Assembly (NCBI GenBank): GCA_903853185.1
Contig: CAINSX010000196.1
Coordinates: 1-6,232, forward strand
Length of the DNA: 6,232 bases
Direction: 5' to 3'
DNA from: an uncultured Opitutia bacterium
Lineage (GTDB): Bacteria; Verrucomicrobiota; Verrucomicrobiia; Opitutales; UBA953
In this document: positions 1 through 6,104 of the stretch, piece by piece
How positions within the stretch are numbered: position 1 is the first letter of the stretch
Layout of the letters: each line of letters begins with the position of its first letter
Made by a program: the position numbers and the translations under genes
The notes under the pieces: model-generated
The model's input: the letters and a program-made list of their open reading frames with translations, nothing else
Told to the model about the DNA's origin: nothing
Databases searched by the model: none

Positions 1-66
1 ATGCACGGGGTTGGCCTCGTGTTGGCGGAGGTAGAGCGAGCTTTCGTGGGCCAGTCGGTTCGACAC
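1..66 (-). CDS. YyaL/DUF255 thioredoxin-domain protein, N-terminal fragment
   Basis: The minus strand from a GTG at 66-64 encodes 22 residues before the window ends, including NRLAHESSLYLRQHEANPVH. This matches the family-diagnostic start of DUF255 proteins (YyaL, human SPATA20 type), normally NRL..E.SPYL.QHA.NPV.W, which leads into a thioredoxin-like fold followed by an alpha/alpha barrel in a protein of roughly 600-700 residues. The biochemical role of the family is poorly defined. The GTG start is chosen because homologues begin just before the NRL motif and no in-frame ATG lies upstream. An AAGGA-like stretch sits about 16 bases ahead of it, too far for a normal ribosome binding site. The gene is divergent from mutL. 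Only the extreme N-terminus is visible, so the thioredoxin cysteines cannot be inspected. The family assignment is strong for so short a piece; the exact start is less sure. Confidence 0.82.
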   Translation of the reverse strand, partial: MSNRLAHESSLYLRQHEANPVH

Positions 67-232
67 GTCTGGAAGGTTGGCATCCTTCGGCAGGGTGCAA
101 CAAAGACCGTTTCCGAGCCGTTCGACTTGCAGGGGAGGGGGCGAGGGCCAAAGGTCTCCCCGTGCTTTCCGTCCGCCCCAGCCGCGTCATCGGTCGTCCT
201 TTCGGACGGTCCGCGGCCGGTCCTGCCTGACC
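67..232. promoter_or_regulatory. Divergent intergenic region between the YyaL-like gene and mutL
   Basis: These 166 bases separate two divergent starts, so promoters for both directions should lie here. I do not see a convincing -35/-10 pair on either strand. The best plus-strand try is TTGGCA at 77-82 followed 17 bases later by the poor -10 ACAAAG at 100-105. Other contents are a purine-rich G tract at 131-147 and two overlapping small inverted repeats at 195-213. A 22-codon potential leader ORF (GTG at 162, stop at 228-230) ends two bases before the mutL ATG. No LexA-like box was recognised. Confidence 0.55.
195..213. repeat. Overlapping short inverted repeats upstream of mutL
   Basis: CGGAC-G-GTCCG at 203-213 is a perfect 11-base palindrome with a single central base. 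It overlaps a second potential hairpin, CGTCC (195-199) paired with GGACG (204-208) around a TTTC loop. The two pairings share bases and would be mutually exclusive in RNA. They lie 20-38 bases upstream of the mutL ATG, where a small operator or a 5'-leader structure could act. In GC-rich DNA repeats of this size also arise by chance, so function is unproven. Confidence 0.25.
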
Positions 233-1963
233 ATGTCGACCATCCGCATCCTTGAGCCGACCGTGGCCAACCAGATCGCCGCCGGCGAGGTGGTGGAGCG
301 CCCGGCCGCGGTCATCAAGGAGCTGCTGGAGAACTCCCTCGACGCCGGCGCGCGTCGTGTGACGGTCGACTTCTCCCGCGGCGGCAAAGCCCAGATGATC
401 GTCGAGGATGACGGTAAAGGCATGACGGGCGATGAAGCCCTGCTGAGCCTTGAGCGCCATGCGACGAGCAAGATACAGGTGGCCTCTGACCTCGATCGCA
501 TCGCGACCTTCGGGTTCCGCGGCGAAGCGCTGCCCTCCATCGCCAGCGTGGCCCGTTTCACGATGCAGACGCGGCCTGCCTCGGCTCCCTCGGGTACCGA
601 GGTCGCGATCAATGGCGGTAAACTCGTCCATCGCCGCGACCACGGTATGGCGACCGGTACGCGCATCGAGGTCGCCAATCTTTTCCACCCGGTCCCCGCG
701 CGCCTGAAGTTCCTGAAGTCCGACGAGACCGAGGCCGCCCACATCGTCCGTCTGGTCCGCCTCTACGCAATCGCCCACCCGGAAGTCGGTTTCCTGCTGC
801 GCGAAGACGGCCGCGAGATCTTCCGTTCGCCGGGCAATGCTCCGCTCCTGGATCGCGTCCGCGAGATCTGGGGCCGACAGGTGGCCGAAGAAGTCACGAT
901 CATGCCGCTCTTCGAGCGTCCGGGCATGCGTCTCAGCGGCCTGCTGGGAAAGCCGGGCGTCAGCCGCGGTACCCGTCAGGATCTGGTGACTGTCGTCAAT
1001 GGCCGTCCGGTGGACAGCCGGACGATGGCCTTCGCGCTGACGGAGAGCTATCACACGCTTATCCCCAAGGGCCGCTACCCGCTGGCGTTCGTGTTCCTGG
1101 AGATGGACCCGGCATGGGTCGACGTGAACGTCCATCCGGCCAAGCGCGAGGTGCGCTTCCGTGACGAAGCCAAGGTCCGCAATTTCCTGATCGAATCCGT
1201 CCTCGCGGTGCTCCGCGCCCGGGCCGACGACGGCCTGCCAGCGACGACGATTCCTTCCGTGTCCGCGGCGACGCCGCTGACAGCTCCCGTTGTGCCGACG
1301 CTGAGCGCCCCGGTCGCATCCAGCGGAACGTCGTCGGCGTACGTGCCGTCTTCCGCCGTTCCGTCCGCATCATCCCATGCGCCGGCGGTCCGCCTCGGCT
1401 GGCGTCTGCTTTCGCGTCTGCGCGAAGAACGTGCCGTCTTCGAGACGCCTACCGGACTGGCTATCCTTGATATCGGCGCGGCGCACCAGCGCGTGCTCTA
1501 CGAATCCATCCTCGCGCAATTCACTGCGCAGAAGCCCGTCAGCCAGCCGATGCTCGTGCCGCTGAGCATCGAGCTGGATCCTCTGCCCGCCGCGGTCCTC
1601 AAGGAGCGCATGCCGCTGCTCGCTTCTGCCGGCTTCGATTTCGAGGAGTATGGCCGCAATTTCTGGCGCATCCAGGCCCTCCCTGCGTGGCTCGAGCCCG
1701 AGGAGGCCTTGGCCTTCGTGCGCGACCTGCTGGCCGAGATGGCCCGACGTGAAGGCGACTTCGGCCGTCCTTCCCTGGCTTACGATGCCCTCGCCAAGAT
1801 CGCCGTCATCAAGGCCCGCCGTAAGGGCGACAGCCTCTCGGACGCCGAGCTGATGGAACTCGTACAGGCTTTGTTCCGCACCGTGCAGCCAGGCACCTGC
1901 CCGCGTGGACGACGGACCTATGTCGAGTGGACGGACGCCGACCTGACGCGCCGCTTCGGCTGA
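233..1963 (+). CDS. mutL: DNA mismatch repair protein MutL
   Basis: MutL couples mismatch recognition by MutS to strand incision and excision. The protein is 576 residues. An N-terminal GHKL ATPase spans about residues 1-330: NQIAAGEVVERPA at 13-25, catalytic-type Glu30 and Mg-binding-type Asn34 in KELLENSLDAGA, DDGKGM at 59-64, HATSK at 76-80, GFRGEAL at 94-100 and NVHPAKREVRF at 299-309. A short Ala/Ser/Pro/Val linker (about 335-385) leads to the dimerisation domain. A beta-clamp-type motif QPMLVP lies at 438-443. The endonuclease site looks degraded: DIGAAHQRVLYE at 413-424 replaces DQHAAHERxLYE, and CPRGRR at 556-561 replaces CPHGRP. The ATG at 233 is chosen because homologues start there; the frame stays open upstream to an ATG at 77, but that 52-residue extension is low-complexity and Arg/Pro/Ser-rich. 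No clear Shine-Dalgarno precedes the start. Its stop abuts the uvrB stop. The identity is firm. Confidence 0.97.
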   Translation: MSTIRILEPTVANQIAAGEVVERPAAVIKELLENSLDAGARRVTVDFSRGGKAQMIVEDDGKGMTGDEALLSLERHATSKIQVASDLDRIATFGFRGEALPSIASVARFTMQTRPASAPSGTEVAINGGKLVHRRDHGMATGTRIEVANLFHPVPARLKFLKSDETEAAHIVRLVRLYAIAHPEVGFLLREDGREIFRSPGNAPLLDRVREIWGRQVAEEVTIMPLFERPGMRLSGLLGKPGVSRGTRQDLVTVVNGRPVDSRTMAFALTESYHTLIPKGRYPLAFVFLEMDPAWVDVNVHPAKREVRFRDEAKVRNFLIESVLAVLRARADDGLPATTIPSVSAATPLTAPVVPTLSAPVASSGTSSAYVPSSAVPSASSHAPAVRLGWRLLSRLREERAVFETPTGLAILDIGAAHQRVLYESILAQFTAQKPVSQPMLVPLSIELDPLPAAVLKERMPLLASAGFDFEEYGRNFWRIQALPAWLEPEEALAFVRDLLAEMARREGDFGRPSLAYDALAKIAVIKARRKGDSLSDAELMELVQALFRTVQPGTCPRGRRTYVEWTDADLTRRFG

Positions 1964-1972
1964 TCAGCGGCG
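1949..1972. terminator. Inverted repeat over the convergent mutL/uvrB stop codons
   Basis: CGCCGCT at 1949-1955 is perfectly complementary to AGCGGCG at 1966-1972, giving a 7-bp GC-rich stem with a 10-base loop. The hairpin covers the last codons and stop codons of both genes; the stops together form the palindrome TGATCA at 1961-1966. On the plus strand it is followed by GCCTTTGT, only a weak T tract, and on the minus strand by no T tract. It could slow or end transcription from either side, or protect the 3' ends. A canonical intrinsic terminator is not shown, and both arms are also coding sequence. Confidence 0.35.
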
Positions 1973-3949
1973 GCCTTTGTGGCGCTTCGGCGAAGCCGGC
2001 TTACCGGTGCGCAGGGCTTCGATCTGGTCGCGCAGGTTCGCCGCACGTTCGAATTGTAATTCGTCCGCCGCCGCGAGCATCTCGGTTTCCATGTCGGAAA
2101 GTACGCGCGCGATGTCGCGGTCGTCAGTACCTTCGGCCACCGCGAGGGCCTCGTCGGCCTCGAGGTCCACGAGGCTCTCCTCGATCTTGCGAGTCGTGCT
2201 CTTCGGCGTGATGCCGTACTTCGTATTATGGGCCTCCTGACGTTTACGGCGGTCGCCGCAGATGGTCAGGGCTCGCGTGAGCGACTTCGTCATCACGTCG
2301 GCGTAAAGCAGGACCTTGCCTTCCAGGTGGCGGGCCGCGCGACCGGAGGTCTGGATGAGGCTCGTCTCGCTACGCAGGAAGCCTTCCTTGTCGGCGTCGA
2401 GGATGCCGACGAGCGCCACTTCCGGAAGGTCGAGGCCTTCGCGGAGGAGATTGACGCCCACGAGTACGTCGAAGGAGCCGGCGCGCAGGCGACGGAGAAT
2501 CTCGACGCGTTCAATCGCATCAATGTCAGAGTGCAGGTATTCCACCTTGAGGCCGCTGTCCCGCATGAAGTTCGCGAGGTCTTCGGACATCCGCTTGGTC
2601 AGCGTAGTAACCAGCGTGCGGTAGCCACGGGTGGCGACGGCTTTAGCTTCGCCGATGATGTCCTCGACCTGGCCGGTAATCGGACGGACTTCCATGATCG
2701 GGTCGAGCAGGCCCGTCGGGCGGATGACCTGTTCGGCGATGACGGCCGAGACCTTATATTCGTGGGGCGCGGGCGTGGCAGAGACGTAGACCGCTTGGTC
2801 GACAATCACATCGAATTCCTCGGGGCGCAGTGGGCGATTCTCCAGGGCGGAGGGAAGGCGGAAGCCGAATTCGACGAGGCGTTCCTTGCGGGCACGGTCA
2901 CCGTGGTACATGCCGCCGATCTGGGAGACCGAGACGTGGCTTTCGTCGATGAAGACCAGTTTGTCCTTCGGGAAGAAGTCCAGGAGGCAGTGCGGGCGCT
3001 CGCCGGGCCGGCGGCCGGACATGTGCATCGAGTAGTTCTCGATGCCCGGGCAGAAGCCCGTCTCGCGAAGCATCTCAAGGTCATGCTCGACGCGCATGCG
3101 GATGCGCTGGGCCTCCACGAGGCGGTTTGTCTTCTCGAAATGGTCGACGCGTTCCTCGAGCTCGGCCCTGATGGCGGCAGCGGCGGCTTTCACGCGGCCC
3201 GGGGCCATTACATACTGGTTGGCCGGGTAGAGGTCGAACTTCTGCAGCTGCTTGCCAGGTTTTACGCTAATCGGGTCGAGCTCACGGATGGCCTCCAGCG
3301 TATCGCCCCAGAATTCCAAGCGGACGGCGGACTCCATGTAGGCCGGCCAGACATCAATGGTCTCGCCACGGGCGCGGAAGTTGCAGCGTTCTAAGATGGC
3401 GTCGTTGCGGACGTACTGGTTGGCGACGAGCTTTGCGAGGAGCTCGTCACGGCGCATCGTCATGCCCGTCTTGAGCGCGATCATCGCGGCCAGGAAGTCT
3501 TCGGGCGAACCGAGGCCGTAGATGCAGGAGACCGAGGCGATGACGATCACGTCGCGCCGGGAGAGTAGGGCGCTACTGGCGCTGATGCGCAGCCGTTCGA
3601 TGTCCTCGTTGATGGCCGAATCCTTCTCGATGAAGGTATCCGTCGACGGCACGTAGGCCTCCGGCTGATAGTAGTCGTAGTAGCTGACGAAATATTCGAC
3701 GGCGTTCTCGGGGAAGAAGTTCTTGAACTCCGAGTAGAGCTGGGCGGCCAGCGTCTTGTTGTGTGAGATGATGAGCGCCGGGCGTTGCTGCTGTGCGATA
3801 AGGTTCGCCATCGTGAACGTCTTGCCCGAGCCCGTGACGCCGAGGAGCGTCTGACGGCTGTTGCCGGCGCGGAGGGAGGCGTCGAGCGCGGCGATCGCGG
3901 TCGGCTGGTCGCCCATCGGGCGGTAGTCGGATTTGAGACGGAATTCCAT
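1964..3949 (-). CDS. uvrB: UvrABC excinuclease subunit B
   Basis: UvrB is the damage-verifying helicase-like subunit of nucleotide excision repair. It is loaded by UvrA and recruits UvrC for incision. The 661-residue product is near the usual length (673 in E. coli). Visible motifs are Walker A GVTGSGKT at 37-44, the Tyr-rich beta-hairpin YYDYYQPEAYVPSTDTFIEK (90-109) that clamps DNA, the Walker B/DEAD-type box DESH at 335-338, YVSATPAP at 388-395, GVNLLREGLDLPEV at 498-511, motif VI QTSGRAAR at 533-540, and a C-terminal UVR domain (about 616-650) ending in a basic tail. Motif VI reads SGRAARH where IGRAARN is usual; the arginines are kept. The ATG follows the upstream HAD stop by one base (TGA-G-ATG), so translation is probably coupled and expression probably comes from the upstream operon promoter. 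No SOS box is seen nearby. The identity is firm. Confidence 0.97.
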   Translation of the reverse strand: MEFRLKSDYRPMGDQPTAIAALDASLRAGNSRQTLLGVTGSGKTFTMANLIAQQQRPALIISHNKTLAAQLYSEFKNFFPENAVEYFVSYYDYYQPEAYVPSTDTFIEKDSAINEDIERLRISASSALLSRRDVIVIASVSCIYGLGSPEDFLAAMIALKTGMTMRRDELLAKLVANQYVRNDAILERCNFRARGETIDVWPAYMESAVRLEFWGDTLEAIRELDPISVKPGKQLQKFDLYPANQYVMAPGRVKAAAAAIRAELEERVDHFEKTNRLVEAQRIRMRVEHDLEMLRETGFCPGIENYSMHMSGRRPGERPHCLLDFFPKDKLVFIDESHVSVSQIGGMYHGDRARKERLVEFGFRLPSALENRPLRPEEFDVIVDQAVYVSATPAPHEYKVSAVIAEQVIRPTGLLDPIMEVRPITGQVEDIIGEAKAVATRGYRTLVTTLTKRMSEDLANFMRDSGLKVEYLHSDIDAIERVEILRRLRAGSFDVLVGVNLLREGLDLPEVALVGILDADKEGFLRSETSLIQTSGRAARHLEGKVLLYADVMTKSLTRALTICGDRRKRQEAHNTKYGITPKSTTRKIEESLVDLEADEALAVAEGTDDRDIARVLSDMETEMLAAADELQFERAANLRDQIEALRTGKPASPKRHKGRR

Positions 3950-3950
3950 C

Positions 3951-4616
3951 TCAGCCCAGGCGCCCGCGGGCGAGCCACTGCGGGTCGACTTCGGAGAGGT
4001 CCTTCACGATACGATGGGCGCCGACGGGCTCCAGTTGCTCGCGGGTGTTGGTGGTCGCGAGGGCGATCGTAATGAAGCCGCCGGAGAGGCCAGCCTGCAG
4101 ACCCGAGAAGGAATCTTCGAAGACGAAGGAAGTCGCCGGGTCGCCGCCGCCAAGGGCGCAGGCCTTCAGGAAGACTTCCGGGTCAGGCTTGCCCTTCGTG
4201 ACATCCTCGCTGGCGACCGCGCCGGCAAAGAAATGTCCGATGCCGAAGAGTTCGAACGAGAGCGCGAGGTTCTCCTTGTGCGTCGAGGTGCCGATGACAC
4301 ACGGGATGCCGAGGTCATTGAGGGCGCCGCAGAGTTCGCGGACGCCGGGAAGCAGGCGGACGTGGCCGGTGCGGGCGATGTCGCGGTAGAGGGCTTCTTT
4401 GCGGTTGGACAGGCGCTTCACCTCGGCGGGGTCGCGCGACCAGTTAAGGATGTCGGGGATGATCAGCTCGTTGCGCTTGCCGAAGCCGCGCTTGAAGTGG
4501 TCCGCCGGAAGCGGGAGGTTATCCTCCTTGGCCAAGGCCTCCCAGGAGCGTTCATGGGCGACGGAGGAGTCGATGACGACTCCGTCCCAATCGAAGACGG
4601 CGACGGTGCGGGGCAT
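3951..4616 (-). CDS. HAD-superfamily phosphatase (subfamily IA, phosphoglycolate phosphatase / beta-phosphoglucomutase-like)
   Basis: This 221-residue protein has the full haloacid dehalogenase active site. Motif I is FDWDGVVIDS (8-17), with Asp9 as nucleophile and Asp11 as acid/base. Motif II is GTST at 109-112, the motif III lysine is Lys143 in GKPDP, and motif IV is FEDSFSG with Glu167 and Asp168 for Mg2+. An alpha-helical cap lies between motifs I and II (about 16-90), which fits subfamily IA: cytosolic Mg2+-dependent phosphatases or phosphomutases acting on small sugar or organic phosphates. The substrate cannot be read from the sequence; phosphoglycolate or a hexose phosphate are both possible. 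The gene starts 3 bases after the stop of the FAD oxidase gene and ends 1 base before the uvrB ATG, so it is an interior operon gene. The ATG at 4616 places motif I at the usual distance from the N-terminus. No clear Shine-Dalgarno is present. Confidence 0.92.
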   Translation of the reverse strand: MPRTVAVFDWDGVVIDSSVAHERSWEALAKEDNLPLPADHFKRGFGKRNELIIPDILNWSRDPAEVKRLSNRKEALYRDIARTGHVRLLPGVRELCGALNDLGIPCVIGTSTHKENLALSFELFGIGHFFAGAVASEDVTKGKPDPEVFLKACALGGGDPATSFVFEDSFSGLQAGLSGGFITIALATTNTREQLEPVGAHRIVKDLSEVDPQWLARGRLG

Positions 4617-4619
4617 GGC

Positions 4620-6095
4620 TCAGTGCTTATCCCAGGGCAACGTGACCTTGATCGGACGGTGCTCCCAGACGTTGAAGGGTTCGAAGATCTGGCCGGGGGC
4701 GAGGATCCCGTTCGGGTCGAGGGCCTTCTTGATCGCCAACATCGCGCCGATCTCGGCCGGCGTGTGCTGTAGCGAGAGGAAAGGAGACTTCGCGAGTCCG
4801 ATGCCGTGTTCGCCCGTGATGGCGCCACCGAGTTCGACGACTTTCACCATGACCTCGCGGATGGCTTCTTCGGCCTTGCGGCAGTGCTCCGGATTGAACC
4901 GGTCATACATGATGTGGACGTGGAAGTTGCCGTCGGCCGCGTGGCCGAAGGTCGGGGTCGCCAGGCCGAAGCGATCGCGGACTTCGCGGGTGAAGCGGAG
5001 CAGGGCGACGTAGCTGCGGATCGGCACCACCACGTCTTCGTTCAGCTTCGCATCACCCAGGGCGAACATCGCCTGCGAGCAGGTGCGACGGAGTTCCCAG
5101 AGGGTTTCGGCTTCCGTCGGATCCTCGGGAGCGCGGAAGGCGACCGCATGGCGTTTGGCCCAGGCGATGACCTTGGCCGCGTCGTCGGCGAGGGCGGCGG
5201 GATGCCCGTCGATTTCGACGAGCAGGGCGGCGTGCGTCTCAGCTGAGCCGGCCAGTTCGGCGTCGGTGAAGATGCGCTGACCGCGGCGTTTCTCGGTGGC
5301 GGCAACCGTCTGGACGTCGAGGAACTCGAGCACCGAAGGGTTCACGCGCAGCGAGATCAGGTCGATGGCGGCTTCCAAGGCAGTTTCATCGGTGCGGAAG
5401 GCCAGCAGGAACGTGCGGCGGGCGGCGGGCAGGACCGAGAGCTTGAGCGTCGCCTTCGTGATCACGCCGAGCGTGCCTTCGGAGCCGATCCAGAGGTCAC
5501 GCAGGTTCAGGCCGCTGACGAACTTACGCAGCGGGGCGGCCCAGCGGACCTTCTCGCCGGTGGGCAGGAAACCTTCGAGCGCGTAGACGTGGTCACGGAC
5601 GACGCCGTATTTCGCGGCGCGCAGGCCGCCGGCGTTGGTGGCGATATTGCCGCCGATGCTGCAATGTTTCACCGACGACGGGTCAGGCGGGAAGAAAAGT
5701 CCGTGCGGAGCAGCGAGGTCGTTGATGTGGGCCGTGATCGCGCCTGGCTGCACCGTCGCCATCGAAGAGACTGGGTCGATTTCGATCTTGTCCCAGTGGT
5801 CGAGGTGGATGACCCAGCCGCCCTTGATCGGGGCGCAGGCGCCTGTCGTACCAGTGCCCCGGCCGCGTACCGTGACGGGGACGCGGTGTTCGTTAGCGAG
5901 CTTCAGTGTGACGCCGATATCATCCTCCGTCGCCGGGCGGATCACCGCCTCGGGCATGAAGGACAGGCGCATGTTGTCGAAGGATGCGGCGAAGCACGCG
6001 GCTTCGTCGGTCCGGACCACCTGGGCGCCCAGCATCGCCAGGAGGGCCTGGGTGGCGGCGGGATGCGTCTGCGCGGGAGGGCTCACGCCTCCCAT
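4620..6095 (-). CDS. GlcD-like FAD-binding 2-hydroxyacid oxidase/dehydrogenase
   Basis: This 491-residue flavoprotein belongs to the VAO/PCMH family, in the branch with glycolate oxidase subunit GlcD and D-lactate or D-2-hydroxyacid dehydrogenases. The FAD-binding PCMH domain covers about residues 45-225: RGRGTGTTGA (77-86), PDPSS (137-141), CSIGGNIATNAGG (145-157) and IGSEGTLGVIT (203-213). The C-terminal substrate domain has GHAADGNFHVH (384-394) and GEHGIG (428-433), with histidines of the type that bind metal or substrate in this family, and ends near the typical DPNGILAPGQIF. It should oxidise a 2-hydroxyacid such as glycolate or D-lactate to the 2-oxoacid; the electron acceptor is unknown. 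No glcE or glcF partner is adjacent in the visible part, so the symbol glcD is withheld. The ATG at 6095 is preferred; a TTG directly before it (6098) and a GTG at 6086 are alternatives, none with a good Shine-Dalgarno. It lies 9 bases after nadE and 3 before the HAD gene. Confidence 0.92.
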   Translation of the reverse strand: MGGVSPPAQTHPAATQALLAMLGAQVVRTDEAACFAASFDNMRLSFMPEAVIRPATEDDIGVTLKLANEHRVPVTVRGRGTGTTGACAPIKGGWVIHLDHWDKIEIDPVSSMATVQPGAITAHINDLAAPHGLFFPPDPSSVKHCSIGGNIATNAGGLRAAKYGVVRDHVYALEGFLPTGEKVRWAAPLRKFVSGLNLRDLWIGSEGTLGVITKATLKLSVLPAARRTFLLAFRTDETALEAAIDLISLRVNPSVLEFLDVQTVAATEKRRGQRIFTDAELAGSAETHAALLVEIDGHPAALADDAAKVIAWAKRHAVAFRAPEDPTEAETLWELRRTCSQAMFALGDAKLNEDVVVPIRSYVALLRFTREVRDRFGLATPTFGHAADGNFHVHIMYDRFNPEHCRKAEEAIREVMVKVVELGGAITGEHGIGLAKSPFLSLQHTPAEIGAMLAIKKALDPNGILAPGQIFEPFNVWEHRPIKVTLPWDKH

Positions 6096-6104
6096 CAAGC
6101 AGGC

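Noticed and set aside
77..105. TTGGCA plus ACAAAG as a sigma-70 promoter for mutL.
   Set aside because: The -10 match is poor and the pair could occur by chance; no start-site evidence is available.
131..147. G-rich tract as a G-quadruplex upstream of mutL.
   Set aside because: Only three runs of three or more G are present (132-135, 137-141, 145-147), so a canonical four-run quadruplex is not supported.
77..232. A 52-residue N-terminal extension of MutL from the ATG at 77.
   Set aside because: The extension is Arg/Pro/Ser-rich and unlike any MutL, while the ATG at 233 gives the conserved start just before the NQIAAGEVVERP segment.
1223..1390. The Ala/Ser/Pro/Val-rich stretch in mutL as a repeat or insertion.
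   Set aside because: It is the flexible linker expected between the ATPase and dimerisation domains of MutL, in frame and without exact repeats.
1961..1966. The GATC in TGATCA as a meaningful Dam/mismatch-repair site beside mutL.
   Set aside because: GATC is frequent throughout this window, and here it follows automatically from two abutting TGA stops.
2228..3394. A 388-codon open frame on the plus strand inside uvrB.
   Set aside because: It is antisense to a well-conserved UvrB. Its translation is an Asp/Glu/Val/Arg-rich mix with no recognisable domain, as expected from the complement of GC-rich codons.
3933..4772. A 279-codon plus-strand open frame across the HAD gene and the ends of its neighbours.
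   Set aside because: It is antisense to genes with intact motifs, has no family resemblance, and is typical of long spurious frames in high-GC DNA.
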